Assembly: GCA_030642865.1 (NCBI GenBank)
Contig: DAOWMW010000006.1
Location: forward strand, 1-14,761
Direction: 5' to 3'
Length of the DNA: 14,761 nt
DNA from: Desulfobacteraceae bacterium
GTDB taxonomy: Bacteria > Desulfobacterota > Desulfobacteria > Desulfobacterales > BuS5
Positions within the stretch are counted from its first letter, which is position 1. Each line of letters opens with the position of its first letter. The notes beneath the pieces are model-generated. The model did not search any database. It saw only the letters and a list, made by a program, of their open reading frames with translations, and had not been told where the DNA came from. Below, piece after piece: positions 7,506-14,761 of this stretch. Position numbers and translations under genes: made by a program.

Positions 7506-8531
7506 TTACGAAATTTCCTCTTTTAACATGCAGCAGGCGATTTTGTATTCAGGAGTTCCGTCTTTTTTATAGGCCAGGTTTTCCGGTTGAATAAGCCTGT
7601 TCATAACGCATCCTTCGGGTATGTTTAACCCGAAAAGATGTTTTTCGTTTATATTACCGGTTTGCACCAGGGAATTTCTTTTTATGGCCATACTATGCAT
7701 GGGAAAATCTTCACACAAGGGGCATCTGTAAACTCGGCCATTGGGAAATACAAAATAATTCTCCGCAACATTTCCTGCACATTCAAAGGTCTCCCCTTCG
7801 TTTAAATAGACCTTTGGGTAGGTTACGGATATCCCGCTGGATGCAATATTTTTGGCTGTTTCCGGTATTATGTCAAGCCATCTGGATTTTTGAACCTGGA
7901 GGATCTTTTCCCCTGTTTTTGTATTCTCTTTTGCGGACTCCCCCCTTATACCGAGGACCTGAATAAAAAATCTGTTAATCCCTAAATCATTTAAAAGGGG
8001 ACCCATCTTTTCAAGCTCATCTATGTTCAGACTGCTCACTGTATATATAAGACTTGTGCAGAATCCCTTTTTAACCGCTTTTTTTATCCCTTTTATACAG
8101 TTGTCATAACACCCTTTTCCCCGGATCATATCGTTGGTCTCTTTTGAAGCACCGTCCAGGCTGAAACTTAGATAATCCAGGGTGTCGGGGGATGTTTTTG
8201 CGAGAAAATCATTAAACAGATATCCGTTGGTATCCACGGTTACAGAATTATACCCAAGAGCTTTGGCAGTTTCCACAGCCTTTGCAAGATCAGGATGGAG
8301 GGTGGGCTCTCCCCCCAGAAAAATAATATTTTGTTTTTTTTCTTTTGATGAAAAAAGTTGCAGCCATGATTTTATGGTTGCAAAGGAGAGGGTCTTTGTT
8401 CCGTGCTGCTTTTTGTTGATATAGCAATGGGTACAACTTAAATTGCATTGGGTGAGAATATGAAAAAAAAGATTAACAGAATCTTTTGAGAATGAGACCG
8501 TATTTTTTTTTATTTTTTTTGCAGAATTCAT
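7506..8531 (-). CDS. Radical SAM protein with C-terminal SPASM-like Cys-rich region; candidate peptide-modifying enzyme
   Basis: A 341-residue protein. The radical SAM motif is C29-N-L-S-C33-T-H-C36-Y, followed by FLGGEPTLHP (71-80), VDTNGY (99-104) and SFSLDG (122-127), all typical of the peptide- and protein-modifying branch. The C-terminal part holds Cys251, Cys270, Cys273, Cys308, Cys333 and Cys334, with FPNGRVYRCPLCED in the middle. This is the layout of a SPASM/twitch-like region that would hold extra Fe-S clusters, as in sactipeptide and quinohemoprotein maturases. I chose the ATG at 8531 because GAGGTGGGAG lies just before it. A start at 8606 would add 25 unrelated residues overlapping purF. 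It is 13 bp downstream of purF and so the last gene of that operon, yet it faces the repeat-peptide gene, which is its likely substrate. Confidence 0.88.
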   Translation of the reverse strand: MNSAKKIKKNTVSFSKDSVNLFFHILTQCNLSCTHCYINKKQHGTKTLSFATIKSWLQLFSSKEKKQNIIFLGGEPTLHPDLAKAVETAKALGYNSVTVDTNGYLFNDFLAKTSPDTLDYLSFSLDGASKETNDMIRGKGCYDNCIKGIKKAVKKGFCTSLIYTVSSLNIDELEKMGPLLNDLGINRFFIQVLGIRGESAKENTKTGEKILQVQKSRWLDIIPETAKNIASSGISVTYPKVYLNEGETFECAGNVAENYFVFPNGRVYRCPLCEDFPMHSMAIKRNSLVQTGNINEKHLFGLNIPEGCVMNRLIQPENLAYKKDGTPEYKIACCMLKEEIS

Positions 8532-8544
8532 ACTCTCCCACCTC

Positions 8545-9951
8545 TTATACTGCGAGACAATCTTTTGATAATTCTTTGCCAAAATCCACAGGATAGCATC
8601 CATCAAAGCATGCTTTGCAGAAATTGTTTTCAGGGTTTTCTACTCCTGTAGATTTGAGGAGTCCTTCGAGGCTTAAATAATGGAGGGAGTCCAGGTTAAG
8701 ATAATTTTGCAGTTCTTTTGTCGACATATTCGCAGCGATCAAGTCTCCTTTTATGGAGAAATCGATTCCATAGTGACATGGAAAACGGTGCGCCGGACCG
8801 GCAACGCGTAAATGGATCTTGCTTACACCCAGCTCCCGCAGCGCTTTTACTCTGGTTTTGACTGTTGTGCCCCTGATCACCGAGTCTTCTATTATTATGA
8901 TCTCCTTACCTTTTAAGAGGCTGCTTATGGGATTTAATTTTACCCTGACTCCAAAATCGCGCATACTCTGGGTCGGCTGAATAAAGGTTCTCCCCACATA
9001 ATGATTCCGTATCATTGCCATTTCAAAAGGAATTCCGGATTCTTCGGAATAGCCCAAAGCAGCATAGGTACCTGAATCAGGAAAGGGCATGACAAGATCA
9101 GCATCCACAGGAGCCTCTTTGGCAAGGCATTTCCCATGGGCTTTTCTTATCTGATAAACATTTTTTTCAAATAATATACTGTCAGGCCTGGCAAAATATA
9201 TGAACTCAAATATACAAAATGTCTGTTTGATTTTGGGAAAGGGTTTTATGCTCTTTAAGCCATCCCTGTTGATAATAAGTATTTCCCCGGGATCAAGTTC
9301 TCTTATAAAATCTGCCTGAACAAGATCCAGGGCACATGATTCCGACGCAAGGACATAACTCCCGTTTAATTTCCCCAGGCATAAGGGCCTGAAACCGTTT
9401 GGATCTTTTATACCAAAAATTTCTCCCCTGGATGTTAACCCCACAAACGCAAATGCTCCCTTGAGCTTTGCCACTGCATTGACAATGGCCTGCTCAAAGC
9501 CGAATTTCAGGTTCTTAACAAAAAGGTGGAGGAAAATTTCACTGTCCATGGTGGTTTGAAAGATGGAGCCTGCTTCTTCCAGTTCGTTTTTTAATATATA
9601 GGCATTTACCAGATTTCCATTATGGGCTATGGCATAGGATTTTTTTCTGTGCCGGATGACAAAAGGCTGGGCATTTGCAATTACAGAACTTCCTGTGGTT
9701 GAATACCTTACATGCCCTATGGCATGCTCTCCTTTTAACTGCTTAAGGTGCTTTTTGTCAAAAACGTCCGATACCAGACCCATTTCCTTGTGAACAATTA
9801 TATTATTATCCGCTGCAACAGCTATCCCCGCGCTCTCCTGCCCCCTGTGCTGAAGAGCATAGAGACCGAAATAATTCAACCTGGCAGCATCAGAATGTTT
9901 GGAAATTCCGAATATTCCACATTCTTCCCGGGGTTTATTATTATAAATCAT
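8545..9951 (-). CDS. purF: Amidophosphoribosyltransferase (glutamine PRPP amidotransferase), Fe-S type
   Basis: Catalyses the first committed step of purine synthesis, glutamine plus PRPP to 5-phosphoribosylamine. The protein has 468 residues. The N-terminal glutaminase nucleophile is Cys11 in MIYNNKPREECGIFGI, so the first ten residues are a propeptide that must be removed, as in Bacillus subtilis PurF. The PRPP-binding motif IIIIEDSVIRGTT is at 351-363. Cys246, Cys392, Cys445 and Cys448 sit where the B. subtilis-type enzyme binds its [4Fe-4S] cluster, which fits an anaerobic host. It begins four bases after the carB stop codon. The AGGAG within carB is 16 bases upstream of the ATG, an unusually long distance, so translational coupling to carB is likely. 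The next gene follows after 13 bp. Confidence 0.96.
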   Translation of the reverse strand: MIYNNKPREECGIFGISKHSDAARLNYFGLYALQHRGQESAGIAVAADNNIIVHKEMGLVSDVFDKKHLKQLKGEHAIGHVRYSTTGSSVIANAQPFVIRHRKKSYAIAHNGNLVNAYILKNELEEAGSIFQTTMDSEIFLHLFVKNLKFGFEQAIVNAVAKLKGAFAFVGLTSRGEIFGIKDPNGFRPLCLGKLNGSYVLASESCALDLVQADFIRELDPGEILIINRDGLKSIKPFPKIKQTFCIFEFIYFARPDSILFEKNVYQIRKAHGKCLAKEAPVDADLVMPFPDSGTYAALGYSEESGIPFEMAMIRNHYVGRTFIQPTQSMRDFGVRVKLNPISSLLKGKEIIIIEDSVIRGTTVKTRVKALRELGVSKIHLRVAGPAHRFPCHYGIDFSIKGDLIAANMSTKELQNYLNLDSLHYLSLEGLLKSTGVENPENNFCKACFDGCYPVDFGKELSKDCLAV

Positions 9952-9955
9952 TGCG

Positions 9956-12900
9956 TTATTTATTATACTCCTGAATAGTTTTAACAGTTAATGTTTTATT
10001 TAACATCGCTTCAATACCATGGCACACAGCCATGGCACCGGCCACAGTGGTGGCGTAGGGAATATTGAATTTGATAGCTGCCCGTCTTATCTGATATCCG
10101 TCACGTTTAGTTTCATTCCCGGCACCTGTATTAATAATAAGCTGTATCTCACTATTTTTAACCGCATCAACTACATTGGGCCGCCCAATGGAAACCTTGT
10201 GTATCTTTTTTGCTGGTAATCCATTGTCATTTAAAAAAGAGGATGTACCCCGGGTCGCCATTATGGCAAAACCAAATTCATTAAATTTTTGTGCGACAGG
10301 GAGAATTCCCTTTTTATCACGATCCTGCACACTGATAAAGACCGTACCCGATGTGGGGAGGATATTTCCTGCCCCTGCCTGTGCTTTTGCGTATGCTCCT
10401 CCGAATTCGGTATCTATCCCCATGACCTCCCCTGTGGATTTCATCTCCGGGCCCAGGAGTGTATCCACACCTGGAAATCTGTTAAAGGGGAGCACAGCTT
10501 CTTTAACTGAAACATGGGATGGGATGATTTCTTTTATGAGTCCAAGACTTTCAAGGGTATGCCCCAGCATTACCTTTGTAGCCATTTTCGCAAAAGGGAC
10601 TCCTGTTGCCTTACTTACAAAGGGTATTGTCCTGGAAGCCCTTGGGTTGACTTCCAGAACATAAAGAAGACCATCTTTAATTGCGTACTGAACATTCATC
10701 AGGCCGACGACATTAAGCTCTTTGGCCATGGCCCTGGTAGCGCTTGTAATTTTATCAATCATATCCTGTTGTATTGTGTGGGGAGGAAGGACACATGCTG
10801 AATCTCCGGAATGGACACCAGCCTCTTCAATATGTTCCATTATCCCTGCGATCACAGTTCTGGTCCCATCTGCGATTGCGTCCACATCAACTTCTATGGC
10901 ATTTTCAAGGAATTTATCTATTAATACAGGATGCTCATTTGATGCATCTATGGCAAGTTTTACAAAGGTGTCCAGATCTTTTTTTACATATACTATTGCC
11001 ATGGCCCTTCCGCCTAATACATAGGATGGCCGGACTATCACAGGATATCCGATTTTTTTGGCCACATCTTCAGCTTCTGCAAGATTCATTGCAATTCCAT
11101 TTGCCGGCTGGACCAGTCCAAGCTTTTTCAGCATTACCTGAAAATGTTTTCTGTCCTCTGCCCTGTCTATACTTTCCGGTTGTGTCCCCAGAATATTCAC
11201 CCCTGCTTTATGGAGCCCTTCAGAAAGATTTAAAGGGGTCTGTCCTCCGAATTGAACAATAACGCCGTGGGGTTTTTCTGTTTCCACAATATTTAAAACA
11301 TCTTCCAGGGTAAGGGGCTCAAAGTATAGCTTGTCCGATGTGTCGTAATCTGTACTGACTGTTTCGGGATTGCTGTTTACCATTATACTCTCCACCCCTA
11401 TCTCCCTGAGGGCAAATGAAGCATGAACACAGCAATAGTCAAACTCTATTCCCTGGCCGATTCTATTGGGGCCTCCTCCTAAAATTATCACCTTTTTCTT
11501 ATTCGATATTCTGGCCTCGTTCTCTTTTTCCCAGGTGGAATAATAGTATGGAGTCACCGCCTGAAATTCTGCGGCGCATGTGTCAACAAGTTTATAAACA
11601 GGATTAAATCCAAGGTCATTTCTCTGTTTTCTGATGGTCTCTTCTGTTGTTCCTGTTAAAAATGCAAGCTGTTTGTCTGAAAAACCTGCTGTTTTTGCTT
11701 TTTCAATAAGTTCCACAGGGAGTCTTCCCCCTGTTTTTTTTATGGACAGCTCTAAATCGACAATCTGTTTGAGTTGAGATAAAAACCAGGGATCAATTCC
11801 GGTCATGCTGAAAATAGTATCAAAATCGATCCCGCTTAAAATGGCATGGCGCAGGTAAAAAAATCTAAGGGAATTGGGTGTGGAAAGCTTCTGCTCGATT
11901 TCCGATAAAGAGGGTTCTTCTGAATTTTTACCCTTGATATCATTCCCATCGGCTCCAAAGCCGTATCTCCCAATTTCAAGGGACCTGATACCTTTTTGGA
12001 AAGCCTCTTTAAAGGTTCTCCCTATGGCCATGGTTTCCCCCACAGATTTCATCGATGTTGTCAGATAATCTTCTGTTTCCGGAAATTTTTCAAAGGTCCA
12101 CCTGGGAATTTTTACAACACAGTAATCTATAGTCGGTTCAAATGCAGCAAAAGTTTTCCCTGTAATGTCATTGGGGATTTCATCAAGGGTATATCCCACA
12201 GCAAGTTTTGCAGCTATTTTTGCAATGGGGTAACCTGTGGCCTTAGATGCCAGGGCAGAACTTCTGGAGACCCGGGGATTCATCTCCACAATAATCATTT
12301 CCCCGTTTTTGGGATTAACAGCGAACTGTACATTGGACCCCCCTGTATCCACCCCCATTTCCCGCATTATTGCAATGGCCGCATTTCGCATTTTCTGATA
12401 TTCTTTATCTGTCAAGGTCTGGGCAGGTGCAACTGTAATGCTGTCCCCTGTATGAATTCCCATGGGATCCATATTCTCTATGGAACAGATTATTACAACA
12501 TTATCATTGTTATCCCGCATGACCTCAAGCTCATATTCTTTCCATCCCAGAATCGATTCTTCGAGCATTACCTGACCAATCAGGCTTGCATCCATCCCTG
12601 ATTTGGCCAGATTTTCAAGATCTTCATGATTATAGGCAATCCCTCCGCCTGTTCCCCCCAGGGTGAAACTGGGGCGGATTATCAGTGGAAGTCCGATCTC
12701 TTTGCCTGCTCTGCGGGCTGTCTCCATATCGGTTGCAATTATACTTGCGGGAATTTTAAGGCCGATTTTTTCCATTGCTTTTCTGAACAGATCCCTGTCC
12801 TCGGCTTTTTTGATAGCTTCAATGGATGCGCCTATCATCTCCACGCCGAATTTATCAAGGACTCCCATTTCTGAAACTTTCATGGCAGTATTAAGCCCTG

Positions 12901-13180
12901 TTTGTCCGCCCAGGGTGGGGAGAAGGGCATCCGGCCTTTCTCTTTCGATTATTTTTGCAACTGTTTCAGGAGTCACCGGCTCTATATATGTCCGGTCAGC
13001 CATTTCCGGGTCCGTCATTATGGTGGCAGGGTTACTGTTCACCAGTATCACGCTGTACCCTTCTTCACGAAGGGCTTTACATGCCTGGGTACCGGAATAA
13101 TCGAATTCGCATGCCTGGCTGATAATAATCGGGCCCGCACCAATAATAAGAATTTTTTTTAAATCTGTTCTCTTTGGCAT
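9956..13180 (-). CDS. carB: Carbamoyl-phosphate synthase large subunit
   Basis: Makes carbamoyl phosphate from bicarbonate, two ATP and ammonia channelled from CarA, feeding pyrimidine and arginine synthesis. The product has 1074 residues, full length for bacterial CarB. Two homologous ATP-grasp halves are evident. The first half starts [20 protein letters not shown] with [10 protein letters not shown] nearby; the second starts [20 protein letters not shown] with [10 protein letters not shown]. Each half has a METAL/ATP-site segment of the [11 protein letters not shown] or [11 protein letters not shown] type. The last ~130 residues form the MGS-like allosteric domain ([25 protein letters not shown]). 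The ATG at 13180 lies five bases after the carA stop codon, so the two subunits are made from one message and probably translationally coupled. Several long open frames on the opposite strand are shadows of this gene. Confidence 0.98.
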   Translation of the reverse strand: MPKRTDLKKILIIGAGPIIISQACEFDYSGTQACKALREEGYSVILVNSNPATIMTDPEMADRTYIEPVTPETVAKIIERERPDALLPTLGGQTGLNTAMKVSEMGVLDKFGVEMIGASIEAIKKAEDRDLFRKAMEKIGLKIPASIIATDMETARRAGKEIGLPLIIRPSFTLGGTGGGIAYNHEDLENLAKSGMDASLIGQVMLEESILGWKEYELEVMRDNNDNVVIICSIENMDPMGIHTGDSITVAPAQTLTDKEYQKMRNAAIAIMREMGVDTGGSNVQFAVNPKNGEMIIVEMNPRVSRSSALASKATGYPIAKIAAKLAVGYTLDEIPNDITGKTFAAFEPTIDYCVVKIPRWTFEKFPETEDYLTTSMKSVGETMAIGRTFKEAFQKGIRSLEIGRYGFGADGNDIKGKNSEEPSLSEIEQKLSTPNSLRFFYLRHAILSGIDFDTIFSMTGIDPWFLSQLKQIVDLELSIKKTGGRLPVELIEKAKTAGFSDKQLAFLTGTTEETIRKQRNDLGFNPVYKLVDTCAAEFQAVTPYYYSTWEKENEARISNKKKVIILGGGPNRIGQGIEFDYCCVHASFALREIGVESIMVNSNPETVSTDYDTSDKLYFEPLTLEDVLNIVETEKPHGVIVQFGGQTPLNLSEGLHKAGVNILGTQPESIDRAEDRKHFQVMLKKLGLVQPANGIAMNLAEAEDVAKKIGYPVIVRPSYVLGGRAMAIVYVKKDLDTFVKLAIDASNEHPVLIDKFLENAIEVDVDAIADGTRTVIAGIMEHIEEAGVHSGDSACVLPPHTIQQDMIDKITSATRAMAKELNVVGLMNVQYAIKDGLLYVLEVNPRASRTIPFVSKATGVPFAKMATKVMLGHTLESLGLIKEIIPSHVSVKEAVLPFNRFPGVDTLLGPEMKSTGEVMGIDTEFGGAYAKAQAGAGNILPTSGTVFISVQDRDKKGILPVAQKFNEFGFAIMATRGTSSFLNDNGLPAKKIHKVSIGRPNVVDAVKNSEIQLIINTGAGNETKRDGYQIRRAAIKFNIPYATTVAGAMAVCHGIEAMLNKTLTVKTIQEYNK

Positions 13181-13185
13181 ATATT

Positions 13186-14346
13186 TTATCTGTTAAATTT
13201 TTCCATTGTTTGTGTAAAATCTTTAAAAAAATATCCTGCATCATGGGGCCCTGGAGAGGCTTCAGGATGGTATTGTACAGCGGAAACCATCAGGTCTTCA
13301 TGTGTGAATCCTTCCACGGTACTGTCATTAAGATTCAGGTGGGTTATTCTGGCATTTTTGTCATTAAGGGTGTCAGGATCAATTGCGAATCCGTGATTTT
13401 GTGATGTTATTTCTATTTTTTTTGTTGCAAGATTCATTACAGGCTGATTTGCGCCCCTGTGGCCGAATTTTAACTTAAATGTTTTACCCCCCAGAGATAT
13501 CCAGAGTATCTGGAGCCCCAGACAGATCCCGAAAATCGGACAAAATCCCAACAGCTCCCTTACAGTATCAGCAGCATACTTCACAGGCTCAGGGTCCCCT
13601 GGCCCGTTGGAAAGAAAAATTCCATCGGGCTGGAGACTTTTAATAAGCCCGGGAGAAGTTTTTCCGGGCATTATAAGAACCTCGCATCCTGCATTTTCAA
13701 GGCATCTCAGGATATTATATTTCACACCAAAATCGAGTACCAGAACAGAGTATCTTTTGCCGCTGTTTTTCCATATGGTTTTATTCAGCGGAGCAAAATT
13801 ATCCCGTGAAAATGAAGGTTCTCCCTTTATCCAGAGATATGGTCTGTCTGTGGTCACTTTTTTTACCAGATCTTCCCCTTTCATTTGTGGAATCTGTCTG
13901 GCTTTGTTAACACAGGATAGCGGATCAATGTCCCTGGTGGAAACAAATGCGCGCATGGCACCGGCATTTCGAATGTGCAATGTGAGGGCGCGGGTATCGA
14001 GTTGATCTATACCTATTATCCCTTTTCCACCATCCCCGATTTTTTTTAAATACTCTGCGAGGGTCGATGTGGATCTGTAATTGCTGGGAAATTTTTGATA
14101 CTCCCGGACAAGGAAGGCAGAAACCTGTATCCGGTTCGATTCAATATCTTCATGATTAATACCATAGTTTCCCACTAGAGGATATGTCATTGTAACCATC
14201 TGGTTTTTATATGAAGGGTCAGTGAGTACTTCCTGGTACCCTGTCATACTGGTATTAAACACGATTTCACCAGAGGCCTCACCAGCTCCGGTAAATGATT
14301 TGCAGGGAAAAGTCCGCCCATCTTCAAGGGCTAATAATGCTCTCAT
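13186..14346 (-). CDS. carA: Carbamoyl-phosphate synthase small subunit (glutamine amidotransferase)
   Basis: Hydrolyses glutamine and passes ammonia to CarB. The product has 386 residues. The N-terminal CarA-specific domain contains [20 protein letters not shown] (26-45). The class I glutaminase domain has NGPGDPEPV (247-255), the nucleophile Cys275 in FGICLGLQI, and His360/Glu362 in [11 protein letters not shown]. Most CarA proteins I know read CLGHQ at the nucleophile elbow. Here the residue is Leu (CLGLQ) and the next segment is ILWISLGG, a conservative oddity outside the catalytic triad. The ATG at 14346 is preceded by GGGAG about twelve bases upstream. It is the first gene of the carA-carB-purF-radical SAM operon, which runs without gaps larger than 13 bp. 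Confidence 0.97.
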   Translation of the reverse strand: MRALLALEDGRTFPCKSFTGAGEASGEIVFNTSMTGYQEVLTDPSYKNQMVTMTYPLVGNYGINHEDIESNRIQVSAFLVREYQKFPSNYRSTSTLAEYLKKIGDGGKGIIGIDQLDTRALTLHIRNAGAMRAFVSTRDIDPLSCVNKARQIPQMKGEDLVKKVTTDRPYLWIKGEPSFSRDNFAPLNKTIWKNSGKRYSVLVLDFGVKYNILRCLENAGCEVLIMPGKTSPGLIKSLQPDGIFLSNGPGDPEPVKYAADTVRELLGFCPIFGICLGLQILWISLGGKTFKLKFGHRGANQPVMNLATKKIEITSQNHGFAIDPDTLNDKNARITHLNLNDSTVEGFTHEDLMVSAVQYHPEASPGPHDAGYFFKDFTQTMEKFNR

Positions 14347-14577
14347 GAATTTTTACATCTCCCACGGATAACCCCATCCAAGATAATTTTTTGGAAGGTT
14401 ATAATTTTGTTTGATTTTTTATGAAGAACGGAACAATATATAATATACAAGTTATTGATATAATTTTTATAAATTTGTTAAAAAAAGGGCTCATCGTGGA
14501 TTAATGGGAAATTGCCTGAAGTTCCTTTGGCAATTGACGTTAGATCAATATTTTAAATTGGTAACCATAAAAAAATA
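14347..14577. promoter_or_regulatory. A/T-rich leader of the car operon; no clear promoter
   Basis: This gene-free stretch must contain the start of the four-gene minus-strand operon. It has very A/T-rich DNA at 14400-14480, including TATA-rich stretches on the minus strand, but no convincing paired -35/-10. A 7-bp hairpin, AATTGCC/GGCAATT, lies at 14510-14535. No T-run follows closely enough to call an attenuator. Pyrimidine- or arginine-linked control is expected for car genes, but nothing here proves it. Confidence 0.35.
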
Positions 14578-14620
14578 GTAACTACTCAGCTACACTGAAT
14601 CAGTATAGCTGAGTAGTTAC
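14578..14620. repeat. Near-perfect 43-nt hairpin repeat
   Basis: GTAACTACTCAGCTA (14578-14592) pairs perfectly with TAGCTGAGTAGTTAC (14606-14620). After one C/A mismatch, ACTG pairs with CAGT around an AAT loop, giving 19 of 20 paired positions. The right arm occurs alone at 1811-1829 and a diverged arm at 395-410. No U-run follows, and it lies upstream of carA, so it is better read as a repeat or mobile-element end than as a terminator. Confidence 0.7.
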
Positions 14621-14703
14621 AGAAAATATACAAAAAGCCGGTTTGAAGTCAGATTATGTCATCCATGACATGAGAAGTGTGGACAGTTTTTCCTACTAAC
14701 ACT

Positions 14704-14761
14704 AAGGGTTCGCACAAAAATAAATTGGCAATTTTAAGTGTTGAGGCGCCCGTCTGGCAAG
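14704..14761 (+). repeat. Start of another large palindromic repeat copy, cut by window end
   Basis: AAGGGTTCGC, AAATTGGCAATTTTAAGTG and GAGGCGCC occur in the same order and spacing as in the left arm of the 1649-1810 palindrome and in the inverted copy at 1-78. Only the first 58 bases are in the window. Nothing coding lies between 14621 and the end. Confidence 0.75.

Noticed and set aside
7263-7526. 87-codon Met/His-rich open frame over the repeat-peptide gene
   Set aside because: It starts at a GTG that overlaps the ribosome site of the 7271 gene and runs through the downstream palindrome. The other frame gives a perfect CHxPx repeat, and its wobble pattern shows that frame is the coding one.
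8532-8606. 25-residue N-terminal extension of the minus-strand radical SAM protein
   Set aside because: It overlaps the end of purF in another frame and has no ribosome site, whereas the ATG at 8531 has a strong one.
11996-12601. 201-codon open frame on the + strand opposite carB
   Set aside because: A shadow of carB, as are the other + frames between 10019 and 13162. The carB reading is full length and motif-complete.

Overview
The window looks like a chromosomal segment of an anaerobic, moderately A/T-rich Gram-negative bacterium, most likely a Desulfobacterota (sulfate-reducer-type) relative. This placement is inference. It rests on the LDH-like malate dehydrogenase, the [4Fe-4S]-type PurF, the carA-carB-purF gene order, two radical SAM enzymes and the many dispersed palindromic repeats; no rRNA or marker gene fixes the taxon.

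Layout. Bases 1-717 are repeat-rich non-coding DNA, followed by mdh (+). A ~160-bp imperfect palindrome separates mdh from convergent htpG (-), which has a good sigma70-type promoter. Next come a truncated IS701-like transposase remnant (+), a ParD-like/ParE-like toxin-antitoxin pair (-) and a stretch of small palindromic repeats. At 5163-7426 (+) a cobalamin-type radical SAM protein with a PqqD-like C-terminal domain is followed by a 51-residue peptide gene that is not in the usual ORF size range. From 14346 down to 7506 (-) runs a tight operon carA-carB-purF-radical SAM/SPASM-like gene. The right end (14347-14761) is a non-coding leader with a near-perfect hairpin and another copy of the large palindromic repeat.

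The main discovery candidate is at 7271-7426. This peptide has a Lys-rich 16-residue leader followed by seven uninterrupted CH[A/S]P[A/S] pentapeptides. It sits between two different radical SAM enzymes, one of which ends in a PqqD-like (RiPP recognition element-like) domain. This is the anatomy of a ribosomally made, post-translationally modified peptide (RiPP) system. The precursor and the cobalamin-type enzyme are on the + strand. The second radical SAM enzyme converges on them as the last gene of the carbamoyl-phosphate/purine operon, 13 bp after purF. A double-hairpin palindrome lies between the convergent ends.

The remaining genes are housekeeping: malate/oxaloacetate interconversion (Mdh), chaperone (HtpG), carbamoyl phosphate synthesis for pyrimidines and arginine (CarA/CarB) and the first committed step of purine synthesis (PurF). 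Repeats and mobile remnants fill most intergenic gaps.
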